A stretch of 64,000 nucleotides of DNA, taken from contig NZ_JAPFPY010000018.1 in the NCBI RefSeq assembly GCF_026240945.1, forward strand, positions 1-64,000, given 5' to 3'. A program made the position numbers and the translations under genes. Source of the stretch: Mycolicibacterium sp. J2 (GTDB lineage: Bacteria; Actinomycetota; Actinomycetes; Mycobacteriales; Mycobacteriaceae). Below, in pieces: positions 45,601-54,178 of the stretch (position 1 is its first letter; every line of letters starts with the position of its first letter). Under the pieces are notes generated by a model, which had not been told where the DNA came from, did not search any database, and was given only the letters and a program-made list of their open reading frames with translations.

Positions 45601-46002
45601 ATGAGTAGTCCAGATTCACCCGAAGAGACCGCAGGCCTGTACAGCGTCGACGACGACGACCAGCTGCCCCAAGAGGACACCCTGCTCGACCGCGGTGTCG
45701 ACGATCTCCTCGACGAGGGCTACTCACCGCCGGAGAAGTGGCAGGAGCCCCGCGATCACGACACGCTCGACGAGTTCCTGGCCGCCGAGGTACCCGACCC
45801 GGCCATGGCGCTGGACGACGACTTCGTTCCCGACGAGCAGGCCGGCGATGACGAGGTGGGCGACGTGCGTTCCGGCCGGCTGGTGGCCCCCGACGAGGGT
45901 TTCGGTGTCGACAGCGAAGCAGATCTGGTCGGTACCGACGTCGGGATCGACGGTGGGGCGGCCTCCGCGGAGGAGGCCGCGGTGCACGTCATCGACGACT
46001 GA
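45601..46002 (+). CDS. DUF5709-type acidic protein
   Basis: 133 residues from ATG at 45601. Very acidic with Tyr-x-Val-Asp-Asp-Asp and DTLLDRGVDDLLDEGYSPPEKW, the conserved start of the actinobacterial DUF5709 family, and LVAPDEGFGVDSEADLVGTDVGIDGGAASAEEAA at the end. No enzyme motif. It probably is cytosolic and partly unfolded; members are often stress-induced, but I cannot show that here. Confidence 0.72.
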   Translation: MSSPDSPEETAGLYSVDDDDQLPQEDTLLDRGVDDLLDEGYSPPEKWQEPRDHDTLDEFLAAEVPDPAMALDDDFVPDEQAGDDEVGDVRSGRLVAPDEGFGVDSEADLVGTDVGIDGGAASAEEAAVHVIDD

Positions 46003-46041
46003 CGGCGCGAGCGTCCCCGAAATGCCGGGGATCGCGGCGCG

Positions 46042-47307
46042 TCACTGTGCAGACACGGCCGCTCGGCGACCAGTGCCGCGCTGTAGGAAAACGGAGAGGG
46101 TCAGCACCGCCAGGCCGGCCAGCGTCAGCAGGGCGCCGGCCGCGGCGGGGGCGGTGTAGCCGTAACCCGCGGCGATCACCACGCCGCCGATCCAGGCGCC
46201 GGTGGCGTTGGCGATGTTCAGCGACGAGTGGTTGAGCGCGGCGGCCAGGGTCTGGGCATCGTGCGCGACGTCCATCAGCCGGGTCTGCAGGGCGGGGCCG
46301 ATCGCCGATCCGGCAGCGCCGATGAGGAACAGCCCGAACAGTGCGGTCCACGGGTTGTGCGCGGCCAGCACGAATAAGGCCAGCACCACGCCGAGCGCGG
46401 TGATGGACACGTACAGCGCGCGCACCACCGAGATATCGGCCAGCCGGCCGCCGGCCAGGTTGCCGATCACCATGCCCACCCCGAATGCCATCAACGCCAG
46501 CGGGACCAGCGCGCGTGGCAGGCCCGCGACATCGGTCATGGTGGTTGCGACGTAGGTGTAGACGGCGAACATCCCGCCGAAACCCACCATCCCGACCAGC
46601 AGAGCCAGCCACACCTGCACCCGGCGCAGTGCGCCCAGTTCGGTGAGCGGGCTGGTGACGTGCATGGAGCGCAGGTTGGGCACCCAGAACCAGATGGCGG
46701 TCAGGGTCACCAGCCCGATCGCCACCACCAGGCCGAAGGCGCTGCGCCAGCCGAAGTGCTGGCCGAGTGCCGATGCGGCGGGCACTCCCACGACGGTCGC
46801 CACGGTCAGGCCGGTCAGCACGTGGGCGACGGCCTTCGCGCGGTTCTGGGGCCCCATCAGGTGTGCGGCCACCAGCGCGGCGATGCCGAAGAAGGCGCCG
46901 TGCGGGATGCCCGCGACGAATCGGGCGGCCACCAGGGTGCCGTAGGTCGGGGCGAACACGCTGGCCAGGTTGCCCAGCGTGAACAGCGTCATCAGGGCCA
47001 GGACCAGCGTCTTGCGGTTCACCCGGGCTGTCAGGGCGGCGATGAGCGGGGCGCCGATCACCACGCCGAGGGCGTAGGCGGAGATGACATGCCCGGCCGC
47101 CGGCTCGGAGACGTGCAAGCTCGCCGCGATGTCGGGGAGCAGGCCCATGGCCACGAACTCGGTGGTGCCGATGCCGAAGCCACCCAGCGCCAGCGCCAAG
47201 ACGGCCAGCCAGCGCACCGTCGGATCGGGTGCGACGACAGAGGGGGGTCGGTGCGGCTGGGCAATGGTGCGGGACACGTGTTCAGCGTAGGGCCACTTAG
47301 GCCGCAT
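46042..47307 (-). CDS. MFS transporter (AraJ/drug-efflux type)
   Basis: 421 residues with the ATG at 47307; GTG at 47277 is an alternative, the membrane part beginning 15 residues later. Twelve hydrophobic segments; the MFS motifs are GIGTTEFVAMGLLPDIAASL, ALTARVNRKTLVLALM (motif A-like) and IPHGAFFGIAALVAAHLMGP. The GTTEFVAMG block is the form of the DHA1 AraJ/YdhP/chloramphenicol-exporter group. Substrate unknown. It is divergent from the ROK regulator with only 32 bp between starts, which may control it. Confidence 0.85.
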   Translation of the reverse strand: MRPKWPYAEHVSRTIAQPHRPPSVVAPDPTVRWLAVLALALGGFGIGTTEFVAMGLLPDIAASLHVSEPAAGHVISAYALGVVIGAPLIAALTARVNRKTLVLALMTLFTLGNLASVFAPTYGTLVAARFVAGIPHGAFFGIAALVAAHLMGPQNRAKAVAHVLTGLTVATVVGVPAASALGQHFGWRSAFGLVVAIGLVTLTAIWFWVPNLRSMHVTSPLTELGALRRVQVWLALLVGMVGFGGMFAVYTYVATTMTDVAGLPRALVPLALMAFGVGMVIGNLAGGRLADISVVRALYVSITALGVVLALFVLAAHNPWTALFGLFLIGAAGSAIGPALQTRLMDVAHDAQTLAAALNHSSLNIANATGAWIGGVVIAAGYGYTAPAAAGALLTLAGLAVLTLSVFLQRGTGRRAAVSAQ

Positions 47308-47339
47308 GGCCAACCGACTTTTGTCTATATCAGGCGAAA

Positions 47340-48530
47340 GTGGCACAACTTACGTTTCCGGTGTTGAATCGGGTCATGGCCACCGTCGGCGACATCTTCA
47401 CCTTGATCCGGGATCGCGGTGAGACCACGCGCGCCGATATCGCCGTCGTCACAGGACTGTCCCGGACCGCGGTGGCCGCTCGTCTCGCGGCCCTCGTCGA
47501 GGCCGGGCTGGTGCTCGAGGGTGAACAGGCCCCGTCGACCGGCGGTCGTCCCGCCACCACCCTGAGCGTCAACACCCGCGCCGGCGTGGTGCTGTCGGTG
47601 GCAGTCGGCATCAGCCGCACCCGGCTGGCGGTGTGTGATCTGGCGGGGGCGATCCTGCGGCTCTCGGATATCGATCAGGAGGTGGCCCTGGGCCCCGACG
47701 ATCTGATGCCCGACGTGGTCAAGGGTCTCGATGTATTGCTGGAGGACCACCCCACGGCGACGGTGTACGGCATCGGGTTGAGCCTGCCCGGACCGGTGGA
47801 CCGGGAGCGTGGATGCAGCCGCGACTCGCCGATCCTGCCGGGCTGGGACGGGGCGGCCCTGCGGCCGTATTTCGCGGATCGGTTTCCCGCGATTCCGGTG
47901 GTCCTGGACAACGACGCCAATGCGATCGCACTCGCCGAACGCGGTGGTGACCTCGAAGGCCACAGCGACCTGCTGGTGTTGAAGGCCTCCAGCGGGCTGG
48001 GTGCCGGCATCGTCGCCGGCGGAGCGCTGCAGCGCGGGGTGTCCGGCGCCGCAGGCGAATTCGGGCATAACAAGATCGCCGCCGCCAAGGGGCGCCCGTG
48101 CCGGTGCGGCGACACCGGATGTCTGGAGACCGTCGCCGGCGGCTGGGCCATCGTGCACGAGCTGCAGCAGCGCGGCTACACCGTCCGACACCTGCGTGAT
48201 GTGGTCGAGCTGGCCAACGGCGGTGACCCCGAGACCCGCCGGATGATCCGCGACAGCGGGCGGTATGTGGGGGAGGGCATCGCCCCGGCGGTGAACCTGC
48301 TCAATCCCAAGGTGCTCGTCATCACCGGGGATATGGCCGGGGCCTACGACATCTTCGTGGCGGGCTTACGAGAAGCGTTGTACGGCAACGCAACCGCGAT
48401 GGCCACCCGTGAACTCGACGTGGTGGCCTCCGCATATGGCGGTGCGGCGGCACCCGTGGGCAGTGCCGCCATGGCACTGGACGAGGTGCTCAGCGCGCGT
48501 GCCGTCGACGCACTCGTCGCCAGGACGTGA
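47340..48530 (+). CDS. ROK-family regulator (NagC/XylR type)
   Basis: 396 residues from GTG at 47340 (ATG at 47376 is possible). N-terminal winged HTH TTRADIAVVTGLSRTAVAARL, then the ROK sugar-kinase fold: YGIGLSLPGPVDRERG, LDNDANAIALAE, SSGLGAGIVAGG and the zinc motif CRCGDTGCLE with three Cys. It is therefore a sugar-responsive repressor or kinase-like regulator. The effector is unknown; the divergent MFS gene is the best candidate target. Confidence 0.88.
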   Translation: MAQLTFPVLNRVMATVGDIFTLIRDRGETTRADIAVVTGLSRTAVAARLAALVEAGLVLEGEQAPSTGGRPATTLSVNTRAGVVLSVAVGISRTRLAVCDLAGAILRLSDIDQEVALGPDDLMPDVVKGLDVLLEDHPTATVYGIGLSLPGPVDRERGCSRDSPILPGWDGAALRPYFADRFPAIPVVLDNDANAIALAERGGDLEGHSDLLVLKASSGLGAGIVAGGALQRGVSGAAGEFGHNKIAAAKGRPCRCGDTGCLETVAGGWAIVHELQQRGYTVRHLRDVVELANGGDPETRRMIRDSGRYVGEGIAPAVNLLNPKVLVITGDMAGAYDIFVAGLREALYGNATAMATRELDVVASAYGGAAAPVGSAAMALDEVLSARAVDALVART

Positions 48531-48545
48531 CGGCGCCCGTTCGGG

Positions 48546-49427
48546 TCAGCCGTTGGCCTTCGCGATGACGTTCTCGGCGAACCACTCCAGGTTGCGAATC
48601 TTGTCGTCCAGCGGCTCGGTGTCATCACCCATGATGTAGGGCACCCGGAAGCCGACGATCACGTCGGTCACGCCCTTGTCCTCCAGGCGTTTGACGCCGT
48701 CGAGGGTGAACCCGTCGATCGAGATGACGTGGATCTGGAACTCGCCCGCCTGACCGATGCGCTCCTCGGTTTCGCGGTACTGCTGCAGCTTCTTGAGCAG
48801 CGGGTCGAGTTCCTCGGGATCACCGCCACCGTGCATCCAGCCGTCATTGCGGGCGGCGCGCTTGAGGGCGGCGTCGGCGTGCCCGCCGACCAGGATGGGG
48901 ACCGGTTGGGTCGGTGCGGGCGTCATCTTGATGCTCGGGATGTCGTAGAACTCGCCGTGGTATTCGAAATAGTCGCCGGAGGTGAGGCCGCGGATGACGT
49001 CGATGCACTCGTCCATCCGCTTGCCGCGCTTGGCGAACGGCACGCCCATGATCTCGTAGTCCTCGGGCCACGGGCTGGTCCCGACGCCCAGCCCCAGCCG
49101 GTTGCCGAACAGCGCGGCCAAGGATCCGGCCTGCTTGGCGACCAACGCCGGCGGCCGGATCGGCAGCTTCAGCACGAAGATGTTGAAGTGCAGATTGGTG
49201 GTGACGGCCGATAGTGCGCCGATGAGCGCAAACGATTCGATGAAGGCTTTGCCGTCCAGGAATTCGCGGTTGCCGTCCGCGGTGTACAGGTACTTCGAAT
49301 CCGACACCTCGGGATAAGCGATGCTGTCCGGGATGGTCATGGCGTGGTAGCCGGCCGCATCGGCCGCTTTGGCGAGCGGGATGTAGTAGCTCGGGTCGGT
49401 CATGGCTTCCGCATAAGTGAACCGCAT
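48546..49427 (-). CDS. LLM class F420-dependent oxidoreductase
   Basis: 293 residues from ATG at 49427. MRFTYAEAMTDPSYYIPLAKAADAAGYHAM, LGLGVGTSPWPEDYEIMG and VPILVGGHADAALKRAARN are conserved luciferase-like/F420 blocks. Gene order and size match Rv0940c, which is in the KstR regulon of M. tuberculosis as I recall, and a perfect KstR-type operator lies 11 bp before this start. Steroid or acyl-CoA-derived substrate is likely but unproved. Confidence 0.88.
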   Translation of the reverse strand: MRFTYAEAMTDPSYYIPLAKAADAAGYHAMTIPDSIAYPEVSDSKYLYTADGNREFLDGKAFIESFALIGALSAVTTNLHFNIFVLKLPIRPPALVAKQAGSLAALFGNRLGLGVGTSPWPEDYEIMGVPFAKRGKRMDECIDVIRGLTSGDYFEYHGEFYDIPSIKMTPAPTQPVPILVGGHADAALKRAARNDGWMHGGGDPEELDPLLKKLQQYRETEERIGQAGEFQIHVISIDGFTLDGVKRLEDKGVTDVIVGFRVPYIMGDDTEPLDDKIRNLEWFAENVIAKANG

Positions 49428-49437
49428 GAGGTGATAT

Positions 49438-49451
49438 TAGAACGTGTTCTA
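49438..49451. promoter_or_regulatory. KstR-type operator between an LLM oxidoreductase and an MFS gene
   Basis: TAGAACGTGTTCTA matches TNNAACNNGTTNNA and is palindromic apart from the central GT. It lies 11 bp before the leftward oxidoreductase ATG and 39 bp before the rightward transporter start, so it could repress both. Confidence 0.65.
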
Positions 49452-49489
49452 GTTCTGTGTGCCGGATTGGGGCGGGGCATGATGTGCGG

Positions 49490-50683
49490 GTGCCCGCCGC
49501 CTGGCTCACTCGCAACGTCCGTGTGCTCTCGGCGGTGTCTTTTCTCCAGGACACCGCCAGCGAGTTGCTCTACCCGCTGCTGCCGATCTACCTGACCGCC
49601 GTGCTGGGCGCGCCGCCCGCGGTGGTCGGCGCCATCGAGGGTGCGGCCGAGGGTGCGGCGTCGCTGACCAAGCTGGCCTCCGGCCCGCTGGGTGACCGCT
49701 TCGCCCGGCGCCCGCTGATCGCCACCGGCTACGGCATGGCCGCCCTCGGCAAGATCATGGTGGCGGCGTTCGCGTCGTGGCAGGGTGTCCTCGCAGGTCG
49801 AGTCGTCGACCGGCTGGGCAAGGGGCTGCGCGGCGCGCCGCGGGACGCGCTGTTGGTGGTCGACGTCGACGACGCGCATCGCGGCCGGGTGTTCGGCTTC
49901 CACCGCGCGATGGACACCTTCGGTGCGGTCATCGGACCGCTCATCGGGCTGGCCGGCTACGAGCTGCTGAATCATCAGATCGCCCCGCTGCTGTGGGTGG
50001 CCGCGGTGCCGGCCGTCCTCAGCGTGGCGCTGGTGTTCCTGTCCCGCGAGCGCCGGCGCCCGGCGCTCGCGACCCGGCCCCCGATCTTCGCGCACGTGAA
50101 AGATCTGCCGGGCCGGTACTGGCGCACCGCCGGTGTGCTCGTTGCATTCGGAATCATCAACTTCCCCGACGCGCTGTTGTTGCTGCGGCTCAACGAGATC
50201 GGCTTCTCGGTCGTCGAGGTGATCCTGGCCTACGTCGGGTACAACGCCGTCTACGCGCTGAGCAGCTATCCCGCCGGTGTGCTGGCCGACCGGATCGGTC
50301 GGATCCAGGTGTTCGGCATCGGCCTGGTGTTCTTCGCGATCGGCTACGCAGGACTGGGTGTGACCGACGACCCGGTGGCGGCCTGGCTGCTGATCGGCGT
50401 GTACGGACTTTTCACCGGGTGCACCGACGGAGTCGGTAAGGCGTGGATCTCGTCGCTGGTCGGACCGCAGGTGCAGGCCAGCGCCCAGGGCGTCTTCCAG
50501 GGCGCCAGCGGATTCGCCATCTTGTTCGCCGGGGTGTGGGCGGGGCTGGCCTGGGATGCCGGGCCCGGCCAGGGCACCGTGCCGTTGCTCATCTCCGGCG
50601 GTGTCGGCGCCGTGTTCGCGATCGCCGTGCTCGGGTTCGGCTATGCCAAGCGGAAGGGCGGCGAGCCCGCACCGGCGATCTGA
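49490..50683 (+). CDS. MFS transporter
   Basis: 397 residues from GTG at 49490; a longer frame from 49457 is less likely. Hydrophobic with motif A GPLGDRFARRPLIATGYG, GRVVDRLGKGLRGAPRDALL and VLADRIGRIQVFG, characteristic of a mycobacterial MFS group (related to Rv0849/YxiO-like proteins). Substrate unknown. Its 3' end overlaps the convergent AurF-like gene by 43 bp. It shares a KstR-type operator with the divergent oxidoreductase. Confidence 0.84.
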   Translation: MPAAWLTRNVRVLSAVSFLQDTASELLYPLLPIYLTAVLGAPPAVVGAIEGAAEGAASLTKLASGPLGDRFARRPLIATGYGMAALGKIMVAAFASWQGVLAGRVVDRLGKGLRGAPRDALLVVDVDDAHRGRVFGFHRAMDTFGAVIGPLIGLAGYELLNHQIAPLLWVAAVPAVLSVALVFLSRERRRPALATRPPIFAHVKDLPGRYWRTAGVLVAFGIINFPDALLLLRLNEIGFSVVEVILAYVGYNAVYALSSYPAGVLADRIGRIQVFGIGLVFFAIGYAGLGVTDDPVAAWLLIGVYGLFTGCTDGVGKAWISSLVGPQVQASAQGVFQGASGFAILFAGVWAGLAWDAGPGQGTVPLLISGGVGAVFAIAVLGFGYAKRKGGEPAPAI

Positions 50684-51861
50684 TAGCCGCCCTGCTGGGA
50701 GCGCTCGGTGTACTTGCCCTGCACCGTGTTTGCGTCGATGGTGACGGTGACCGCGCCGCGCGGGGTTTCGGTGAGTTCGTCGAACACCGTGCCCTGCCAG
50801 TGGTATTTCCCGTCGATCGGGTCCAGATGCCCGGTCAGCCGGACCCGTACCGCCCGACCGTTCACCGTGGCGGGGCCGTCGTAGACATCCTCGACGAACT
50901 CTCCGTCGTCGTTGTCGTTGTTGTCGTCGTTGACGGGCGGCGCCGCGGAGCCCCCCTTGGCGGGCAGGAAGCCGGAACGTCGCCACACCCGCCGCGCGAT
51001 CGGGCCCAGCAAGCCGACCTCGTCGAGGAACGCCGCCAGCGGGGCGAAACCGGAGATCTGGGTCTGCTTCCGGTGGGCCGAGGCACGCGCCATCCGGCGG
51101 GCCGCGCGGGCGTCCAAACCGACCCTGGCGTACTGCACCTTGTTGGTGAACAGGAAGCGGAAGAACAGCCCGCCTGCCCCGTTGAGGTTGCCGATCCAGA
51201 ACCGCTTCCACCGGGACATCGTCGGCGTGCGCTTGCGCAACCCGTCGCGGGCGAACTGGATGTGCCGCGCCTCCTCGGTGACGTGAATGCGCATGAGCCG
51301 CTGCACCATCGGCTGCAGTTCGGCGTCGTCCATCATCTGCCGCTGCAGCGAGTCGAAGATCTCCTCACCGATCAGTGCGGCGACCCACAACACCGAGCCG
51401 CGGAAGATGAACGGCAGCCCGTTGATGATGATGCGCTGATACAGCCTGGGCCGCACGGGCTCCGCGCCGACCTTGGCGATCGCCTTGCCGAACATCACCA
51501 TGTGCCGGGTCTCGTCGCCGAGTTCGGTCAGCTCGTAATGGGTGGTACTGGCCGTCGGATCCTGATGCATCATCTTGCGCAGCAGCGCCTGGTTCAGGAT
51601 GTTTTCGAACCAGATACCGGCCGACAGAGTGTTCACCAACTCCTGGCGGGACAACTCGATCTGTTCGGCCCGACTCATCGCCTCCCACAATGGGGTGCCG
51701 TACAGCGACACCACCTTGGGCGGCAGGAAGAATTTGTCGGGTTCCAGCGGGGCGTCCCAGTCGATGTCGACGATCGGGGCGTACGACTTGCGCACCGATC
51801 CCTTGAGCAGCCGTTCGGCAAATTCCGCGCGCGTGGTCTGCGTCTTCAACGAAGCCGTCAT
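50641..51861 (-). CDS. AurF-like diiron oxygenase with C-terminal DUF4873 domain
   Basis: 406 residues. Residues 1-300 resemble p-aminobenzoate N-oxygenase AurF and its mycobacterial relatives: iron-ligand candidates in GIWFENILNQALL, ELGDETRHMVMFG and VTEEARHIQFARDG (E-x2-H patterns). An Asn/Asp-rich linker (NDDNNDNDDGEFV, about 320-332) precedes a beta domain of about 75 residues (YDGPATVNGRAVRVRLTGHL ... YHWQGTVF), which is the DUF4873 type. Substrate unknown. Coding on its own, overlapping the MFS gene. Confidence 0.82.
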   Translation of the reverse strand: MTASLKTQTTRAEFAERLLKGSVRKSYAPIVDIDWDAPLEPDKFFLPPKVVSLYGTPLWEAMSRAEQIELSRQELVNTLSAGIWFENILNQALLRKMMHQDPTASTTHYELTELGDETRHMVMFGKAIAKVGAEPVRPRLYQRIIINGLPFIFRGSVLWVAALIGEEIFDSLQRQMMDDAELQPMVQRLMRIHVTEEARHIQFARDGLRKRTPTMSRWKRFWIGNLNGAGGLFFRFLFTNKVQYARVGLDARAARRMARASAHRKQTQISGFAPLAAFLDEVGLLGPIARRVWRRSGFLPAKGGSAAPPVNDDNNDNDDGEFVEDVYDGPATVNGRAVRVRLTGHLDPIDGKYHWQGTVFDELTETPRGAVTVTIDANTVQGKYTERSQQGGYQIAGAGSPPFRLA

Positions 51862-52029
51862 CGGTGACGTCCTTTCGAATCCCGTGTAGGGACGCTACGT
51901 CCGCCTTGGGCGGGTAGTCAATACCCCTGGTATCGGATACCTGAGGTTCACCGACATCGACGAAAGGGCGGAAGCTGCTCGCACTTTCCCGCCCGTTTGC
52001 GCACATGAGCGGTCGGCTAGCCTTCGTGG

Positions 52030-52773
52030 GTGCGCACCATCCATGTCATCGGTATCGGCGCGGGTGACCCCGACTACGTGACAACACAGGCGATCTCGGC
52101 GCTCAACGACACCGACGTCTTCTTCGCGATGGACAAGGGCGAGACCAAGGACGATCTGGTCGCGTTGCGCCGGTTGATCTGCGAGCGGTTCATCACCGAC
52201 CCCGGCTATCGGTTCGTCGAACTGCCCGATCCCACAAGGGCCACCGAGGGGGAGTACCGCGACAACGTCGAGCAGTGGCATGCCGCGCGGGCCCGCCTGT
52301 GGGCGACGGCCATCGAAACCGAACTCGGCCCCGACGGTGTCGGAGCCTTTCTGGCCTGGGGCGATCCTTCGCTGTACGACAGCACACTGCGCATCCTGGA
52401 GCGGGTGGCCGACCATGTCGCGTTCGACTTCGACGTCATCCCTGGCATCACCGCCATCCAGGCACTCACCGCGCGACATCGCATCGCGCTCAACGGAATC
52501 GGCGCACCGGTGCTGATCACCACGGGACGCCGACTGCGCGACCACGGGCTGAGCGAGGACGCCGTGGTCATGCTCGACGGCGACTGCTCGTTCTTGACCT
52601 GCCCGCCGGACACCCGAATCTGGTGGGGGGCCTATCTGGGCACCCCGGACGAGTTGTTGGAGGCCGGCACCGTGGGCGAGGTGGGGGAGCGGATCGCGGC
52701 GCGCCGCGCCGCGGCCCGGGCGCGGCACGGCTGGATCATGGACATCTATCTACTGCGAGGAGCGCATCGATGA
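52030..52773 (+). CDS. cobF: Precorrin-6A synthase (deacetylating)
   Basis: 247 residues from GTG at 52030. Tetrapyrrole methylase fold: IHVIGIGAGDPDYVTTQAI (first glycine loop), LAWGDPSLYDSTLRIL, DVIPGITAIQALTARH. The TRATEGEYRDNVEQWH block is typical of CobF. It methylates C1 of precorrin-5 and releases acetate in aerobic cobalamin synthesis. The other cob genes are not in the window, so it stands apart from its pathway. Its stop overlaps the next start. Confidence 0.9.
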   Translation: MRTIHVIGIGAGDPDYVTTQAISALNDTDVFFAMDKGETKDDLVALRRLICERFITDPGYRFVELPDPTRATEGEYRDNVEQWHAARARLWATAIETELGPDGVGAFLAWGDPSLYDSTLRILERVADHVAFDFDVIPGITAIQALTARHRIALNGIGAPVLITTGRRLRDHGLSEDAVVMLDGDCSFLTCPPDTRIWWGAYLGTPDELLEAGTVGEVGERIAARRAAARARHGWIMDIYLLRGAHR

Positions 52774-53150
52774 CCTCTTTCCTGCTGCGCGCCGGACTGA
52801 CCGGGCTGGCCCTGTGGGTGGTGACCCTGTTCGTGTCGGGCATGCGCTTCGCCGGCGGGGATACCACGCTGCAGCGCGTCGGCATTGTCTTCGTGGTCGC
52901 CGTCATCTTCGGTCTGGTCAACGCGGTCATCAAGCCGATCGTGCAGATCATCTCGATCCCGCTCTACATCGTGACCCTCGGCTTGTTCCACGTCGTGGTC
53001 AACGCGTTGATGCTGTGGATCACCTCATGGATCACCGAGCACACCACCCATTGGGGCCTGTTCATCGACGATTTCTGGTGGACCGCGATCTGGGCCGCCA
53101 TCGTGCTGTCCATCGTCAGCTGGCTGCTGTCGCTGCTCATTCGCACCTGA
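52770..53150 (+). CDS. Phage holin-family membrane protein (PF04020-type)
   Basis: 126 residues from ATG at 52770, overlapping the cobF stop. Four hydrophobic segments with FGLVNAVIKPIVQIISIPLY and LGLFHVVVNALMLWI, the conserved core of the small membrane family (DUF360/PF04020) often labelled phage holin. This family is chromosomal and widespread, not a sign of a prophage. Function unknown. Confidence 0.85.
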   Translation: MTSFLLRAGLTGLALWVVTLFVSGMRFAGGDTTLQRVGIVFVVAVIFGLVNAVIKPIVQIISIPLYIVTLGLFHVVVNALMLWITSWITEHTTHWGLFIDDFWWTAIWAAIVLSIVSWLLSLLIRT

Positions 53151-53249
53151 CCGGCTGAACCTGTTGCGCCGCAGCCATGTTCGACCGGTCCGTGGGCTGA
53201 CCGGCGTCGAGCGTCGCCAGGTCCGCCCTCGGAATGCCACACTGGACCC

Positions 53250-54131
53250 ATGCCCGAACTGCCCGAGGTCGAGGCGCTCGCCGATCACCTGCGCCGGCAC
53301 GCCACCGGACGAACCATCACCCGCGTGGACGTGGCGGCCCTGTCGGTGCTCAAGACCTTCGACCCGCCCGTCACCGCCTTGCACGGCCAGACCGTCACCG
53401 GTGCGGCTCGCTGGGGTAAATATCTCGGCCTGCAGGCCGGCGAGCTGTACCTGATCACCCATCTATCCCGGGCCGGCTGGCTGCGCTGGTCGGACAAACT
53501 GGCCCCGGCACCGTTGAAGCCGGGCAAGGGCCCGATCGCCCTGCGCGTCCATTTGGGAGCTGCCCCGGCGGCGACATCGGACGGGGTCGGCGTGGGCTTC
53601 GACCTCACCGAGGCCGGCACCCAGAAGCGCCTCGCGGTCTGGGTGGTCACCGACCCGATGACCGTCCCGCAGATCGCAGCGCTCGGACCCGACGCGCTGT
53701 CGCTGGGACCGGCCGAACTCGCCGAGGTGCTGGCCGGGCAGAGTGGTCGCATCAAGACCGTCATCACCGACCAGAAGATCATCGCCGGCATCGGTAATGC
53801 CTACAGTGACGAAATCCTGCATGTGGCAAAGCTTTCCCCGTTCGCCACCGCGGGCAAGCTGACGGCCGGCCAGCTCGGTGCGCTGCACGACGCGATGGTG
53901 ACGGTCCTGACCGATGCCGTCACCCGGTCGGTGGGCCAGGGTGCCGCCACGCTCAAAGGTGAGAAGCGTTCCGGGTTGCGGGTGCACGCCCGCACCGGGC
54001 TGCCATGCCCGGTGTGCGGCGACACCGTGGCCGAGGTGTCCTTCGCCGACAAATCGTTCCAGTACTGCCCGACCTGCCAGACGGGGGGCAAGAAGCTGGC
54101 CGACCGCCGGATGTCCCGGCTGCTGAAGTAG
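53250..54131 (+). CDS. Formamidopyrimidine-DNA glycosylase family (Fpg/Nei)
   Basis: 293 residues. The N-terminal MPELPEVEALADHL carries the catalytic Pro-Glu; the helix-two-turn-helix region has IAGIGNAYSDEILH; the C-terminal zinc finger is CPVCGDTVAEVSFADKSFQYCPTCQ with four Cys. It removes oxidised bases and nicks the strand. Position corresponds to Rv0944, which in M. tuberculosis is shorter, so this looks like an intact version. It may be a Nei-like paralogue rather than true MutM. Confidence 0.87.
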   Translation: MPELPEVEALADHLRRHATGRTITRVDVAALSVLKTFDPPVTALHGQTVTGAARWGKYLGLQAGELYLITHLSRAGWLRWSDKLAPAPLKPGKGPIALRVHLGAAPAATSDGVGVGFDLTEAGTQKRLAVWVVTDPMTVPQIAALGPDALSLGPAELAEVLAGQSGRIKTVITDQKIIAGIGNAYSDEILHVAKLSPFATAGKLTAGQLGALHDAMVTVLTDAVTRSVGQGAATLKGEKRSGLRVHARTGLPCPVCGDTVAEVSFADKSFQYCPTCQTGGKKLADRRMSRLLK

Positions 54132-54178
54132 CGCGAGCGGGCCGCGGACGAGTTGTCTAACTGGGTTATTCTGCTGCC

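Noticed and set aside
52770..53150. Holin-like gene as evidence for a prophage
   Set aside because: The family is a common chromosomal membrane family; no phage genes flank it.
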